From: Neobacillus dielmonensis
GTDB lineage: Bacteria; Bacillota; Bacilli; Bacillales; Cytobacillaceae
Direction: 5' to 3'
Assembly: GCF_000612665.1 (NCBI RefSeq)
Contig: NZ_HG942082.1
Location: forward strand, 78,953 to 142,952
DNA: 64,000 bases
Shown here: positions 23,604 to 34,038 of the stretch, piece after piece
Numbering within the stretch: position 1 is the first letter of the stretch
Layout: every line of letters starts with the position of its first letter
Notes under the pieces: model-generated
Database searches by the model: none
What the model saw: the letters and a program-made list of their open reading frames with translations, nothing else
What the model was told of the DNA's origin: nothing
Program-made: the position numbers and the translations under genes

Positions 23604-23630
23604 ATGGCGAAGATTTGCCGTCATCGCCAT
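23604..23630. other. Hairpin between atpE and atpF
   Basis: The arms ATGGCGA and TCGCCAT enclose a 13-base loop in the ~97-base gap. A structured element at this position could tune the high c-subunit to b-subunit ratio; that role is inference. Confidence 0.5.
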
Positions 23631-23647
23631 CTGGAATTTTCCTGATT

Positions 23648-23914
<267 letters not shown>

Positions 23915-23927
23915 TTATAAATTTTTA

Positions 23928-24647
<720 letters not shown>

Positions 24648-24663
24648 TCACCTCTCTTCCTAA

Positions 24664-25038
24664 TCACTTATGTTCATTCACTGCGTGATAAAAATAATCT
24701 ATCATAATGACAATATAGGATGTCATTAGTCCTATCACTAAGCTAATCATATTAAACTGTTCAGGATACCTTAGGGCAATTACTGCTGCAATACCTGCCA
24801 TCGCCATTCGTGAGAGCGACCCAAGAGACCGGGGTTTTTTCCCCTGCGAAACTTTTTTATCAAAACTCTCAGTCTTTCTTACAAGCATCCATAGATTCAG
24901 GTAGCCGAAGCATGTCCCAAGAATTAGCCCTAGAAAAATGGGTTGATATGTAGTGAATCCCCAGCCAAGGACATAAATGGACAGTAGATAAAACATCCAT
25001 TTGCGCTGTCTGTTGAACATTGTTCTGAAATCTGGCAT
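24664..25038 (-). CDS. atpI: ATP synthase protein I
   Basis: A 124-residue, four-helix membrane protein beginning MPDFRTMFNRQRKWMFYLLS. The ATG at 25038 has GGAG ten bases upstream; the longer open frame (from 25149) has an atypical N-terminus. AtpI proteins assist c-ring assembly and may carry Mg2+ in alkaliphilic bacilli; that is family knowledge. Confidence 0.85.
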   Translation of the reverse strand: MPDFRTMFNRQRKWMFYLLSIYVLGWGFTTYQPIFLGLILGTCFGYLNLWMLVRKTESFDKKVSQGKKPRSLGSLSRMAMAGIAAVIALRYPEQFNMISLVIGLMTSYIVIMIDYFYHAVNEHK

Positions 25039-25043
25039 TATTA

Positions 25044-25265
25044 CTATTCTCCTGAATAAAAATGGCGGATTGTACGAAGCATAGAATATGTCCCCGCAGC
25101 AAGGCCTGCTAACAGTCCGATTATTAAGAAAATTGGTTCTGTGCCCCAATGCCGGTCAAGCCATCTCCCAGAGAAAATGCCTATTAAAATAGAGCCTACT
25201 AGTTGGGAGGTTATGGCAGACATCAGTGCCATTGCTCGGAAAGGGTTGCGGTTATTTTGTTGCAT
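25044..25265 (-). CDS. atpZ: AtpZ/AtpI-family F0F1 ATPase accessory protein
   Basis: A 73-residue protein with two membrane helices: SQLVGSILIGIFSGRWLD and PIFLIIGLLAGLAAGTYSML. The central G-R-WLD-HW motif is typical of AtpZ (formerly YqzI-like or ATPase gene 1 products). First gene of the operon. The ATG at 25265 is preferred over a GTG at 25274 because GAGG would lie only two bases from the latter. The stop abuts the atpI ribosome site. Confidence 0.8.
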   Translation of the reverse strand: MQQNNRNPFRAMALMSAITSQLVGSILIGIFSGRWLDRHWGTEPIFLIIGLLAGLAAGTYSMLRTIRHFYSGE

Positions 25266-25381
25266 TTTACACACATCCTCACCACTAGAGAATGTAAAAA
25301 AGGTAATTTTCTAGAGCATATAAAACTATCTTCAGATAAGGATTTATACGATTGAAAACCTTATCATTGATACCCTATGTA

Positions 25382-25410
25382 AGCATACAATAGCCCACTT
25401 CCCATGTCAA
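25382..25410 (-). promoter_or_regulatory. Candidate promoter of the atp operon
   Basis: On the minus strand TTGACA (25405-25410) is followed after 17 bases by TATGCT (25382-25387), about 115 bases upstream of atpZ. The -35 is perfect, the -10 is four of six. The remaining ~165 bases up to the next terminator are AT-rich with nothing else recognised. Confidence 0.55.
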
Positions 25411-25576
25411 TGAATTTAGGGGAATTAAACTGCATTCTTTTCCAAATATCCATCTATTTTACACTTTTATTGTATTGTAATCTGTGGATATATTTTGTTG
25501 ATTTTGTGTCTATTTTGTGAACATTTTGATTATACAACCAGTACAATTTTATGAACTTTTATTATAGAAAGAAAAT

Positions 25577-25615
25577 GTAAAAAACTATGCACATAAGACG
25601 GGCATAGTTTTTTAC
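25577..25615 (-). terminator. Terminator of the vpr-like protease gene
   Basis: Inverted repeat GTAAAAAACTATGC / GCATAGTTTTTTAC; on the minus strand it ends in a T run, directly past the protease stop. Confidence 0.85.
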
Positions 25616-25637
25616 GTTTTTCGACTGGATTCCTATT

Positions 25638-27917
25638 CTATTTTTCGATTGAAATCATTCCTTCAACAAAGTCTTCCTTCCCTGCCTTTTTGGCAAAGAC
25701 CTTTATCAGGTAGGTTTGGGGTGCGGGCAGCTTGTCAGGCGGGATATCTACGCGCAGTAATCCTTGGTTGACATTTGTCCGTCCATCGAGAAATCCCAGA
25801 AATCGATAATCGCCAGGATCAAACAAAGCGATACCAAATTCATCTGCCCCGCCAGGCAGGTACACCTCGTAATGATAATGCCCCGGCTGGTCGCCTTGCG
25901 CAAAATCAAATCCCATCACCCTTGGATAGCCTGGTTCCTCTAAGACATATAAATAAGGAATTTGAATCGTGGAATTACCAGCCTTTAATGTTAAATATCC
26001 ATCGTGGATTTTCCGCTTAAATAGCTTGGCATCCACCATTAATTCCAGGGTAATTTCCTTGGATTCGTGCGGTTTTAGGGTAAATGACAACGGCAGTTTC
26101 CATGTCAGTCCGTCCTCATTTAACGGAATCGAAAAGGCATAATGCTGCACCTTATCCCCGATATTTTCCACCTTTAATTTGGCTTGATGGACATTTTCCT
26201 GATTTGAAAATTTGCCAAAGCGAAGGCTGCTGGGCGTGACGAGTGACGTGGTTTGAACGGCTCGGTCCACCTGTACCCGGCCAGCTCCTTGCTCGTAGGT
26301 ATGGTACAAGGGGCCTTGTAAACGATGATTTTTTTCCTGGTATGTCCCGGCTTGAGCTAAGCTGCTCTTGGTCAATGGTTTTGCAGTGTTCATGAGCGCT
26401 GCCTTGATTTGTTCTGGTGTCCAGTCCGGGTGGGCCTGCTTGATTAACGCGCAGGCTCCCGCTATATGCGGCGCCGCCATACTTGTGCCTTGTAATGACA
26501 AATAGCCGCCCGGGATGGTCGAATTAATCGCCACACCTGGAGCTAAAATATCGGGCTTGATATCCCAACTCCCGGTGACCGGACCCCGAGAGCTAAATTC
26601 CGCCAGTACATCCTGTTCTTCCATCACTTTTATACTCGCTACTGCAGCTTGCTTTGTTAGTAACTGATGCAGAAGTTCACCATCACGCTTGGAAATGGCT
26701 CCAACTGGAATCTTCACTGATGATTCTAGGTTGCCTATGAAGCTGCCTTTTATATTATTGTAGATAATTACAGCTTTCGCTCCGGCTGCACGGGCATTTT
26801 CCGCTTTTTCAGAGAAAGTTATTTTTCCCCGTTGTATCAGGACAATCTTTCCCATGGCATTCTTGATATCCTCTTTTCGGCCAATGCCCCCATCCACGAG
26901 TTCCAACGAGCGGTCGAGTGACCAAGTGTTGGAGCCCTCCAATGGCTGGATCCGGAATTTTCCCCGTAACCCCGCTACAGTCAGAAACGGGATTTTCTGC
27001 ACTGGAGTGGAGGCGCCAACTGATATGGCTTTGGAGGCTGTCCCTGGAGAACCGACGGTCCACACGTTCGGACCTGTATTTCCCGAGGCCGCAACAGCAA
27101 TAATTCCTTTTTCAACCGCCCGATTCAAGGCCAGACTGATGGGCATGTCAGGACCGTTGACGCTATTGCCAAGCGACAGGTTCATGATATCGACTTTGTC
27201 TTTGATGGCTTGTTCGATGGCCGCTAGTACTTGCTCAGTGGTTCCGCCGCCTCCCGGTCCGAGCGCCCGGTAAGCGATGATTTTGGCATCGGGTGCTACG
27301 CCTTTTATTTTGCCATTTGCGGCAATAATACCGGCGACGTGGGTGCCATGGAGGGTGGCCCTGCCGGGTGTGAGGGTTTCCATTGGGTCTCTGTCGTTAT
27401 CGACCAGGTCATGACCGCCTGCATAGTTCCGCTTTAGGTCGGGATGGGTGTAGTCAACACCTGTATCGATGACGCCGACGGTTACCCCTTTTCCCGTCAG
27501 CCGCTGGTTGTTTTGGTCAAAAAAGCCGCGCACAGTTTCACCGCCAATGATTTTGACACTCTCTTCGGTTTCAGCTTTGTATTCTGAGACGGGTGAGACC
27601 TGGAGAGTCGGCGTTTTGGCGGCAAGCTGCGCAATGGCATCAGGAGGGCCCTGGACCGAAAAACCGTCGATGGCCTCCCGAAAGATGCGGCGCAGTTTGA
27701 TGTTTTTATAGGGTTGGATGAGCTGGCGGATTGCCTGCTCAGATTGGGGCTTGTCGAGCATGACGATCGCAACGGTTTCTTTTGTTGATTTGGGGATGGG
27801 CGGGTGAATTAATGGTTTTTTAATGGAGATAGTTGGCAGCATGGCTGATGCGCGGTTAATCTGGCTGGCAGGTCCACATATTTGAAAAATAAGCAGAATG
27901 GCAAGAAGTCGTTTCAT
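25638..27917 (-). CDS. Secreted subtilisin-family serine protease (Vpr-like)
   Basis: A 759-residue secreted protease. Residues 1-25 are a signal peptide. An I9-type propeptide follows (VAIVMLDKP...). The S8 catalytic domain has Asp151 (VIDTGVDYTHPD), His190 (LHGTHVAGI), oxyanion Asn280 (AASGN) and Ser479 (QGTSMAAPHIAGA). A PA domain is inserted at ~330-430 (GKIVLIQRGKITFSEKA), as in Vpr minor extracellular protease (~806 aa). The C-terminal region is beta-rich. I chose the ATG at 27917, ten bases after GGGG; the ATG two codons earlier is closer to that site. It stands alone between the upp and atp units. Confidence 0.9.
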   Translation of the reverse strand: MKRLLAILLIFQICGPASQINRASAMLPTISIKKPLIHPPIPKSTKETVAIVMLDKPQSEQAIRQLIQPYKNIKLRRIFREAIDGFSVQGPPDAIAQLAAKTPTLQVSPVSEYKAETEESVKIIGGETVRGFFDQNNQRLTGKGVTVGVIDTGVDYTHPDLKRNYAGGHDLVDNDRDPMETLTPGRATLHGTHVAGIIAANGKIKGVAPDAKIIAYRALGPGGGGTTEQVLAAIEQAIKDKVDIMNLSLGNSVNGPDMPISLALNRAVEKGIIAVAASGNTGPNVWTVGSPGTASKAISVGASTPVQKIPFLTVAGLRGKFRIQPLEGSNTWSLDRSLELVDGGIGRKEDIKNAMGKIVLIQRGKITFSEKAENARAAGAKAVIIYNNIKGSFIGNLESSVKIPVGAISKRDGELLHQLLTKQAAVASIKVMEEQDVLAEFSSRGPVTGSWDIKPDILAPGVAINSTIPGGYLSLQGTSMAAPHIAGACALIKQAHPDWTPEQIKAALMNTAKPLTKSSLAQAGTYQEKNHRLQGPLYHTYEQGAGRVQVDRAVQTTSLVTPSSLRFGKFSNQENVHQAKLKVENIGDKVQHYAFSIPLNEDGLTWKLPLSFTLKPHESKEITLELMVDAKLFKRKIHDGYLTLKAGNSTIQIPYLYVLEEPGYPRVMGFDFAQGDQPGHYHYEVYLPGGADEFGIALFDPGDYRFLGFLDGRTNVNQGLLRVDIPPDKLPAPQTYLIKVFAKKAGKEDFVEGMISIEK

Positions 27918-27992
27918 GTACATAATTCCCCTTTTATTGATTAGCGTTTTCCATGGATAGGGAAAATATGCGGGAATTGCTGAGATAGGGGG

Positions 27993-28091
27993 TTACTTTC
28001 CAAATCATTAACTTTACTTTCCAAATGGAGCGGTTTACTTTCCAAACTGAGGGTTTATCTTTCCAAAATGGGCCGTTTACTTTCCAATTTG
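27993..28091. repeat. Five-copy TTACTTTCCAAA array with exact 21-bp period
   Basis: The hexamer CTTTCC starts at 27996, 28017, 28038, 28059 and 28080, 21 bases each time, with unrelated bases between. It lies just beyond the upp terminator and 75 bases before the protease start. Confidence 0.9.
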
Positions 28092-28102
28092 CTATTTAGC
28101 CG

Positions 28103-28132
28103 CAAAAACAAAAGCCAGGCATCACGCCTGGC
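28103..28132 (-). terminator. Terminator of upp
   Basis: Stem GCCAGGC / GCCTGGC with loop ATCAC; on the minus strand it continues TTTTGTTTTTG. Confidence 0.85.
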
Positions 28133-28143
28133 GTCAGCAAATC

Positions 28144-28800
<657 letters not shown>

Positions 28801-28870
28801 TTACCTTCATTAACACACTTCGTCTCATTTTACAGAAAAACCACACAATGAGCAACTAATGTCCACTCTG

Positions 28871-28904
28871 AAAAAAAACCGGCCCTACAACTAGTAAGGC
28901 CGAT
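28871..28904 (-). terminator. Terminator of glyA
   Basis: On the minus strand, ATCGGCC pairs with GGCCGGT around the loop and runs into eight T residues just past the glyA stop. Confidence 0.8.
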
Positions 28905-28920
28905 TCTGCGATGGAATATT

Positions 28921-30162
28921 CTAATATTCAGGGTATAGTTTGAATTTACCGGTTAAGGCATCCACACGAGCCCGTGCTTGATCAAGCGCCGTTTCATCTT
29001 CGTGGTTTTTCAAAGTGAATGAAATGATGGATGCAATTTCATCCATTTCCTCTAATCCGAAACCGCGAGTCGTAACCGCCGCTGTTCCAATCCGAATGCC
29101 GCTGGTGATGAACGGACTTTGCGGATCGTAAGGGATCGTATTTTTGTTTACGGTGATGCCGATATCATCAAGCACTTTTTCAGCGACTTTTCCTGTTAAA
29201 CCAAGGGATTGCAAGTCGATTAACAGCAAGTGGTTGTCCGTACCGCCAGAAACAAGTTGGATGCCTTCTTTTTGCAGGGACTCTGCCAAGCGTTTTGCGT
29301 TTGCAATAATTTTTCCAGCATAGTCTTTGAATTCATCTGTTAGTGCTTCGCCAAAAGCAACAGCCTTGGCTGCGATTACGTGCATCAAAGGACCACCTTG
29401 GATACCTGGGAAAATGGATTTATCCAGTTTCTTGGCAAACTCTTCTTTGCACAAAATCATCCCGCCGCGCGGTCCGCGTAAGGTTTTATGAGTTGTAGTC
29501 GTAACAAAGTCAGCGTAAGGCACTGGGCTTTGATGCAGGCCTGCCGCAACCAATCCAGCAATGTGAGCCATATCGACCATCAGGTAGGCACCGACTTCAT
29601 CAGCGATTTCGCGGAACTTAGCGAAATCAATTTCACGAGGATAGGCGCTGGCACCTGCTACAATTAGTTTTGGCTTGTGTTCAAGCGCTTTGGCACGTAC
29701 ATCTTCATAATCAATCCGATGTGTTTCTTTGTCGACACCATATTCAACGAAGTTATATTGAACACCGCTGAAGTTGACTGGGCTGCCGTGGGTCAAGTGG
29801 CCGCCATGGGATAAATTCATGCCGAGCACCGTGTCTCCCTGTTCAAGGATCGTGAAATAAACGGCCATATTGGCTTGAGCGCCGGAATGCGGCTGCACAT
29901 TGACATGCTCTGCGCCAAAAATTTGCTTTGCACGGTCGCGGGCCAAATCCTCGACAACGTCCACGTACTCGCAGCCGCCATAATAACGGCGACCTGGATA
30001 GCCTTCTGCATATTTGTTTGTTAAAACGGAGCCCTGGGCTTCCATCACCGCTTCACTGACAAAGTTTTCTGAGGCAATAAGTTCGATTTTAGCACGTTGA
30101 CGGCCAAGTTCTTTTTGAATCGCTTGAAAAACCTGTTCGTCTGACTGAGACAAATGCTTCAT
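28921..30162 (-). CDS. glyA: Serine hydroxymethyltransferase
   Basis: A 413-residue PLP enzyme making glycine and 5,10-methylene-THF from serine. Signatures: [31 protein letters not shown] and the PLP-lysine block [15 protein letters not shown]. The family-matching start [13 protein letters not shown] is the ATG at 30162 with GGGGGA upstream, twelve codons inside the open frame. Confidence 0.97.
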   Translation of the reverse strand: MKHLSQSDEQVFQAIQKELGRQRAKIELIASENFVSEAVMEAQGSVLTNKYAEGYPGRRYYGGCEYVDVVEDLARDRAKQIFGAEHVNVQPHSGAQANMAVYFTILEQGDTVLGMNLSHGGHLTHGSPVNFSGVQYNFVEYGVDKETHRIDYEDVRAKALEHKPKLIVAGASAYPREIDFAKFREIADEVGAYLMVDMAHIAGLVAAGLHQSPVPYADFVTTTTHKTLRGPRGGMILCKEEFAKKLDKSIFPGIQGGPLMHVIAAKAVAFGEALTDEFKDYAGKIIANAKRLAESLQKEGIQLVSGGTDNHLLLIDLQSLGLTGKVAEKVLDDIGITVNKNTIPYDPQSPFITSGIRIGTAAVTTRGFGLEEMDEIASIISFTLKNHEDETALDQARARVDALTGKFKLYPEY

Positions 30163-30217
30163 GATAATCCCCCTTTTATGTAATGTAAATACAAACAATT
30201 TGAAAATTTCTTTTTTT

Positions 30218-30286
30218 ATTGTAGCATGTTTTTTTTAAAAATGGTGATGACAGAAAATTCAGATTAACACCAATACACGAACATTT
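30218..30286 (-). promoter_or_regulatory. Possible glyA -10 box and PurR-like half site
   Basis: A TACAAT -10-like box (minus strand, 30218-30223) lies ~55 bases before glyA; its -35 is weak. Upstream, AATACACGAACATTT (30272-30286) resembles a PurR box core CGAAC. B. subtilis glyA is in the PurR regulon; only one half site is visible here. Confidence 0.3.
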
Positions 30287-30290
30287 CAAA

Positions 30291-30857
30291 CTAGGTGCAA
30301 CTAGAATTTTCGTCATTACGCTGATAAATAGCTCGTGGGCCCCCAATAAGTTTCGGTCTTGACTTAGCTAAGGTCACATATGCCGAACCAACTGTCTTCT
30401 GCTTGACACGGATTGGCACCGCCACTGATTTTAAGTGCATGCCAATTAGCGTGCTGCCAATATCGATACCGGCTTCGGCTTTAATTGTTTCCACTACAAC
30501 AGGGTCAGTCATGTGGTTAAACGCATAAGTGGCCATGGCGCCGCCCGCTTTTCGAACAGGAACCACCGTCACCTCGTCAAGCCCGCGCTTTTCTGCAAAT
30601 GATCGTTCAACGACAAGCGCCCGGTTCAAATGCTCGCAGCATTGGAAGGCAAGCTGGATGCCTGTTTGTTCCTGCAGTTTTTTTAAGCCGGTAAAAATCA
30701 TTTCGGCCACTTCCATGGTTCCGGCCGTTCCGATCCTGGCTCCGGCTACTTCGCTTGTGCTGCAGCCCACTACGAGCAGTTGGCCTGGCTTCAGGGTCGC
30801 CTGTTCGTTAAATTCAGTTAACACCTCTTGCAGTTGTTTTTCCCATTCTTGGATCAT
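30291..30857 (-). CDS. ywlG: UPF0340 / TIGR01440 family protein YwlG
   Basis: A 188-residue protein with the family's conserved segments ([34 protein letters not shown] and [12 protein letters not shown]). Two adjacent Cys residues are conserved. Biochemical function is unknown to me. It sits between rpiB and glyA exactly as in B. subtilis. AGGTGAAC precedes the ATG. Confidence 0.9.
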   Translation of the reverse strand: MIQEWEKQLQEVLTEFNEQATLKPGQLLVVGCSTSEVAGARIGTAGTMEVAEMIFTGLKKLQEQTGIQLAFQCCEHLNRALVVERSFAEKRGLDEVTVVPVRKAGGAMATYAFNHMTDPVVVETIKAEAGIDIGSTLIGMHLKSVAVPIRVKQKTVGSAYVTLAKSRPKLIGGPRAIYQRNDENSSCT

Positions 30858-30876
30858 CTATTGTTCACCTGTCTTC

Positions 30877-31323
30877 CTATAGGTGCTTTTCCTCGTATTC
30901 CGTAATTTTGCCGATGCGATTGGCATGACGGCCGCCTTCAAATTCGCCAGTCAGCCAAATTTGAGCAATTTCCCGAGCAAGTCCCGGACCGATAACGCGT
31001 TCGCCCATGGCGAGTACGTTCGTGTCATTGTGGGCGCGGGTCATTTTTGCGCTAAATGTATCGTGGCAAAGGGCACAGCGAATGCCTTTTACTTTGTTCG
31101 CTGCAATCGACATGCCAATTCCCGTGCCGCATATCAAGATGCCACGGTCAAATTCGCCGCTCGCCACCTTTTCCGCAACTGGCAGGGCATAGTCAGGATA
31201 ATCAACAGAGGTAGTACAGTCACAGCCAAAATCGACGTATTCAATGTTTAATTCCTCCAGCAGACTGGCGATTTCCTTACGGATCGTCACGCCGCCATGA
31301 TCGGAAGCTAATGCCACTTTCAT
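30877..31323 (-). CDS. rpiB: Ribose-5-phosphate isomerase B
   Basis: A 148-residue RpiB/LacAB family enzyme starting MKVALASDHGGVTIRKEI. The active-site Cys is in LICGTGIGMSIAANK and the His in VLCHDTFSA-like (CALCHDTFSAKMTR). It interconverts ribose-5-P and ribulose-5-P. The ATG at 31323 has GAGGGTTC upstream and matches the family start. Confidence 0.93.
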   Translation of the reverse strand: MKVALASDHGGVTIRKEIASLLEELNIEYVDFGCDCTTSVDYPDYALPVAEKVASGEFDRGILICGTGIGMSIAANKVKGIRCALCHDTFSAKMTRAHNDTNVLAMGERVIGPGLAREIAQIWLTGEFEGGRHANRIGKITEYEEKHL

Positions 31324-31400
31324 AAAATGAACCCTCCTCAGCAAGTACAATCTGCCTATAATTTTGACATACCCGCTGGAAAATATAAAGTCAAAAGCTA

Positions 31401-31430
31401 ATAAAAAAAGCCCTCTTAGAATAGAGAGCT
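31401..31430 (-). terminator. Terminator after ywlE
   Basis: On the minus strand a stem CTCTCT / AGAGGG with loop ATTCTA precedes GCTTTTTTT, 16 bases past the ywlE stop. It separates ywlE from rpiB. Confidence 0.7.
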
Positions 31431-31445
31431 TGCTCCCGACTGGGA

Positions 31446-31895
31446 TTACTCTTGTTGATGCGCCAATTTTTCCAGCGCTTTGTCAATCAATTGGTTTAGC
31501 TCTTGAAAGGTTTCCTCGTATACTTGTACGGGGCCGCCAAACGGGTCACTCACATCATGTTCGTAGTTTTCACCCGTGAATTCCTTTAATGTGTAGACTT
31601 TGTTGATTGCTCCGGGGTAGTGCTGTTGGATCGCATATTTATGGGATGACGTCATCGTCAAAATCAAATCGGCCCAGTCGACTTCCGTTCTGGACAGCAG
31701 CGTTGAAAAATGATCATGTTCAATATGGTTTTTTTTCAAAACCTGTTTGGCGTTTGGGGAGGCATCACTTCCATTGGCTGCATAAATGCCGGCGGACTTT
31801 ACCTCAATGCCGTTTATCTTCTTATTTTTCAAAATTGCTTCTGCCATCGGACTTCTGCATGTGTTTCCTGTACATACAAACAAAATGCGTTGCAT
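31446..31895 (-). CDS. ywlE: Protein-arginine phosphatase
   Basis: A 149-residue low-molecular-weight phosphatase with P-loop CTGNTCRSP (nucleophile Cys8) and the acid DPFGG near 118. The Thr in the loop (CTGNTCR) is the residue that gives YwlE its phosphoarginine specificity instead of phosphotyrosine. It opposes the kinase McsB, which targets proteins to ClpCP; mcsB is not in this window. Confidence 0.9.
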   Translation of the reverse strand: MQRILFVCTGNTCRSPMAEAILKNKKINGIEVKSAGIYAANGSDASPNAKQVLKKNHIEHDHFSTLLSRTEVDWADLILTMTSSHKYAIQQHYPGAINKVYTLKEFTGENYEHDVSDPFGGPVQVYEETFQELNQLIDKALEKLAHQQE

Positions 31896-32028
31896 CGTTT
31901 CTTCCCCCTTTTCTTTATTTTATAACAACTATCTGCGATATTAATCATCCAGTGCATCCATTTTTTTGATAATTAGGGTGAATCGGTTTGGGGTACAGGA
32001 AACAACTTCCATGATCGATATGTATTTT

Positions 32029-32586
32029 TCACCATAAAGCAGCCATCAGCTTGATGCCAAAAGCAAGCAAAATCGCTCCTCCCAGCGCTTCGCTGTAGGA
32101 CCCCATCCAGCCGCGAACTTTTTTTCCGAGCAGCAGGCCCGCCCAGGTCAGCGTGGTGGCAGCAAGTCCAAAGCATAGCAATACTAAAACCGTTTTGGCA
32201 CCATATATCCCTAATGTCAGGCCGACAGAAAAGCTGTCGAGGCTGACGCTTAATGCGAATAGCAGCAGGCCAAAGCCTACGGGGGTAATGACTTTTTCGT
32301 CGTCGCTCTTAAGGCTCGACCAAATCATTTGCAGACCTAATAAAATGAGCAGCAGGCCGCCTATGAGCGAGGCAAAGGAACCAAATTTTTCGGAAAGAAA
32401 TTTGCCGGCAGTAATTCCAGCCAGCGGCATCATCACATGAAATAGCCCAATCGTGAGGCCAATCTCAAAAATCCTCCTCAGGCGGAGTTTGTACATCCCC
32501 ATCCCAAGCCCCACCGAGAACGCATCCATCCCCAGTGCCGCTGCCATAATCATCAACGTAAACACTTCCCCTATCACATCAGACAT
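32029..32586 (-). CDS. mntP: Manganese efflux pump MntP
   Basis: A 185-residue, six-helix membrane protein. It has two homologous halves with conserved acidic motifs [15 protein letters not shown] and [16 protein letters not shown], the DUF204/MntP signature. It exports Mn2+. Regulation by a Mn riboswitch is known elsewhere; I saw none here. GGGGCGAGG precedes the ATG. Position matches B. subtilis ywlD. Confidence 0.92.
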   Translation of the reverse strand: MSDVIGEVFTLMIMAAALGMDAFSVGLGMGMYKLRLRRIFEIGLTIGLFHVMMPLAGITAGKFLSEKFGSFASLIGGLLLILLGLQMIWSSLKSDDEKVITPVGFGLLLFALSVSLDSFSVGLTLGIYGAKTVLVLLCFGLAATTLTWAGLLLGKKVRGWMGSYSEALGGAILLAFGIKLMAALW

Positions 32587-32654
32587 GCAAACCTCGCCCC
32601 CTTGGACTAACTATTCCAACATATGCACGTCCAACAAAAAATAGAATCAAGAAT

Positions 32655-32945
32655 TGGGGACAGTCCCCCAGTGCGTTAACGCTTTACTTCGGCGGGGGCC
32701 TGTCCCTCAGTGCGTTACTGCTTTACTTGGACGGGGGCCTGTCCCTTAGCGCGTTACTGCTTTACTTGGGTGGGGGCCTGTCCCTCAGCGCGTTACTACT
32801 TTACTTGGGTGGGGGCCTGTCCCCCAGTGCGTTATTGCTTGACTTGGGTGGGGGCCTGTCCCCCAGTGCGTTATTGCTTGACTTCAGCGGGGGCCTGTCC
32901 CCCACCACGTTACTGCGTTACTTTGGCGGGGGACAGGCCCCCATT
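32655..32945. repeat. 39-bp tandem repeats built on GGGGGCCTGTCCC
   Basis: GGGGGCCTGTCCC starts at 32694, 32733, 32772, 32811, 32850 and 32889, exactly 39 bases apart. Degenerate copies flank them at each end, the last inverted to GGGGGACAGGCCCCC. The intervening part is GTGCGTTACTGCTTTACTT-like. Because 39 is a multiple of three, two overlapping frames stay open through it; they have no ribosome site and are not taken as genes. This fills most of the 370 bases between ywlC and mntP. Confidence 0.92.
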
Positions 32946-32955
32946 GTGCATAGCC

Positions 32956-32995
32956 AAAAAAAAGCACCAGTCCCTGTGTGTACAGGGATGATGCT
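32956..32995 (-). terminator. Terminator of ywlC
   Basis: On the minus strand, AAGCATCATCCCTGT / ACAGGGACTGGTGCTT folds into a long stem followed by eight T, starting at the ywlC stop codon. Confidence 0.85.
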
Positions 32996-34038
32996 TATTG
33001 ATTGATGATTTTGTGTCCCGCTGCCTTTTGGAGGCGGTTCATGATGGCGTGTCCGACGCCTTCGGTTGGGAACATTTCGCTGTAGATGACGTCAACTTCC
33101 AGCTGGTTGAACCGGCGTAGCGTGTCATAAAGGGCTGCCGCCACTGTTTCAAGCTCCGCTCGTTTCCCACAGGCCAGGACAAAATCAGCTGCAAACTCAG
33201 CCTGATGCTCCTCCGTCGTCAGCACTCCAACCTTCAAGCCCTCTTGTCGCTTTTCATCCACAAGCTGCTGGATAAAAGCTCTAGTACCCGAAACCAAGTA
33301 TAGCGGTGCATTCGGAGCATAGTGCTTGTATTTCATTCCTGGCGCCTTTGGCTTCTCATGCTCATCAGTCAACGCCCGGTCGACCAACACCTCGCCCACC
33401 ACCGCTTCTAACTGCTCCTTAGTCACTCCGCCCGGCCGTAAAATCACCGGAATTGATTCTGTGCAATCAACCACTGTGGACTCCACACCAACACCTGTCG
33501 CTCCGCCATCGAGCACACCGGCAATTTTCCCTTGCAGATCATCTAAAACATGCTGTGCCGTAGTGGGGCTCGGTTTCCCAGAACTGTTAGCACTTGGAGC
33601 ACCAATCGGCAATCCACACGATTTCAAGAGAGCCAAAGCCACCGGGTGGTTCGGCATCCGGACACCCACCGTATCAAGTCCAGCCGTTGCCTTTTCCGAC
33701 AAAGCCCCCGGCTTCTTTTTGAAAATAATCGTCAATGGTCCTGGCCAAAACTCTCCCATTAACATTTCGGCTTTTTCAGGAACCTCCGCAACAAATTGTT
33801 CAAGCTGCTGCTTTTCGGCTATATGAATAATTAATGGGTTATCTCCAGGACGCCCTTTTGCTTCATATATTTTGCTTACGGCGGCGTCACTTTCGGCATT
33901 ACCCGCCAAACCGTAAACGGTCTCTGTCGGCATCGCGACCACTTCATTATCCCGTAACAACTGAGCAGCATCCACAATCTGTGGATTAGTCTCTAGTTTA
34001 TCCACATAGTTATCCACTTTCCAGACTTTTGTGTTCAT
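32995..34038 (-). CDS. ywlC: L-threonylcarbamoyladenylate synthase (Sua5/YwlC)
   Basis: A 347-residue Sua5-type enzyme making threonylcarbamoyl-AMP for tRNA t6A37 modification. N-terminal YrdC domain with MPTETVYGLAGNA and APSANSSGKPSPT; C-terminal Sua5 domain with APGMKYKHYAP linker. The ATG at 34038 follows AAGGTGG; the open frame extends 40 codons upstream with no site. Unusually, the first codons and the ribosome site are made of DnaA-box sequence: GTGGATAAC and GTGGATAAA encode VDN and VDK. Confidence 0.95.
   Translation of the reverse strand: MNTKVWKVDNYVDKLETNPQIVDAAQLLRDNEVVAMPTETVYGLAGNAESDAAVSKIYEAKGRPGDNPLIIHIAEKQQLEQFVAEVPEKAEMLMGEFWPGPLTIIFKKKPGALSEKATAGLDTVGVRMPNHPVALALLKSCGLPIGAPSANSSGKPSPTTAQHVLDDLQGKIAGVLDGGATGVGVESTVVDCTESIPVILRPGGVTKEQLEAVVGEVLVDRALTDEHEKPKAPGMKYKHYAPNAPLYLVSGTRAFIQQLVDEKRQEGLKVGVLTTEEHQAEFAADFVLACGKRAELETVAAALYDTLRRFNQLEVDVIYSEMFPTEGVGHAIMNRLQKAAGHKIINQ

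Noticed and set aside
27993..28091. CRISPR array
   Set aside because: The repeated word is only ~10-12 bases and spacers ~9 bases; CRISPR repeats and spacers are each over 20 bases, and no cas gene is present.
32710..33005. Two overlapping repetitive frames with 13-residue repeats
   Set aside because: They arise because the 39-bp repeat is a multiple of three. No ribosome site, and the same repeat elsewhere is open on the other strand too.
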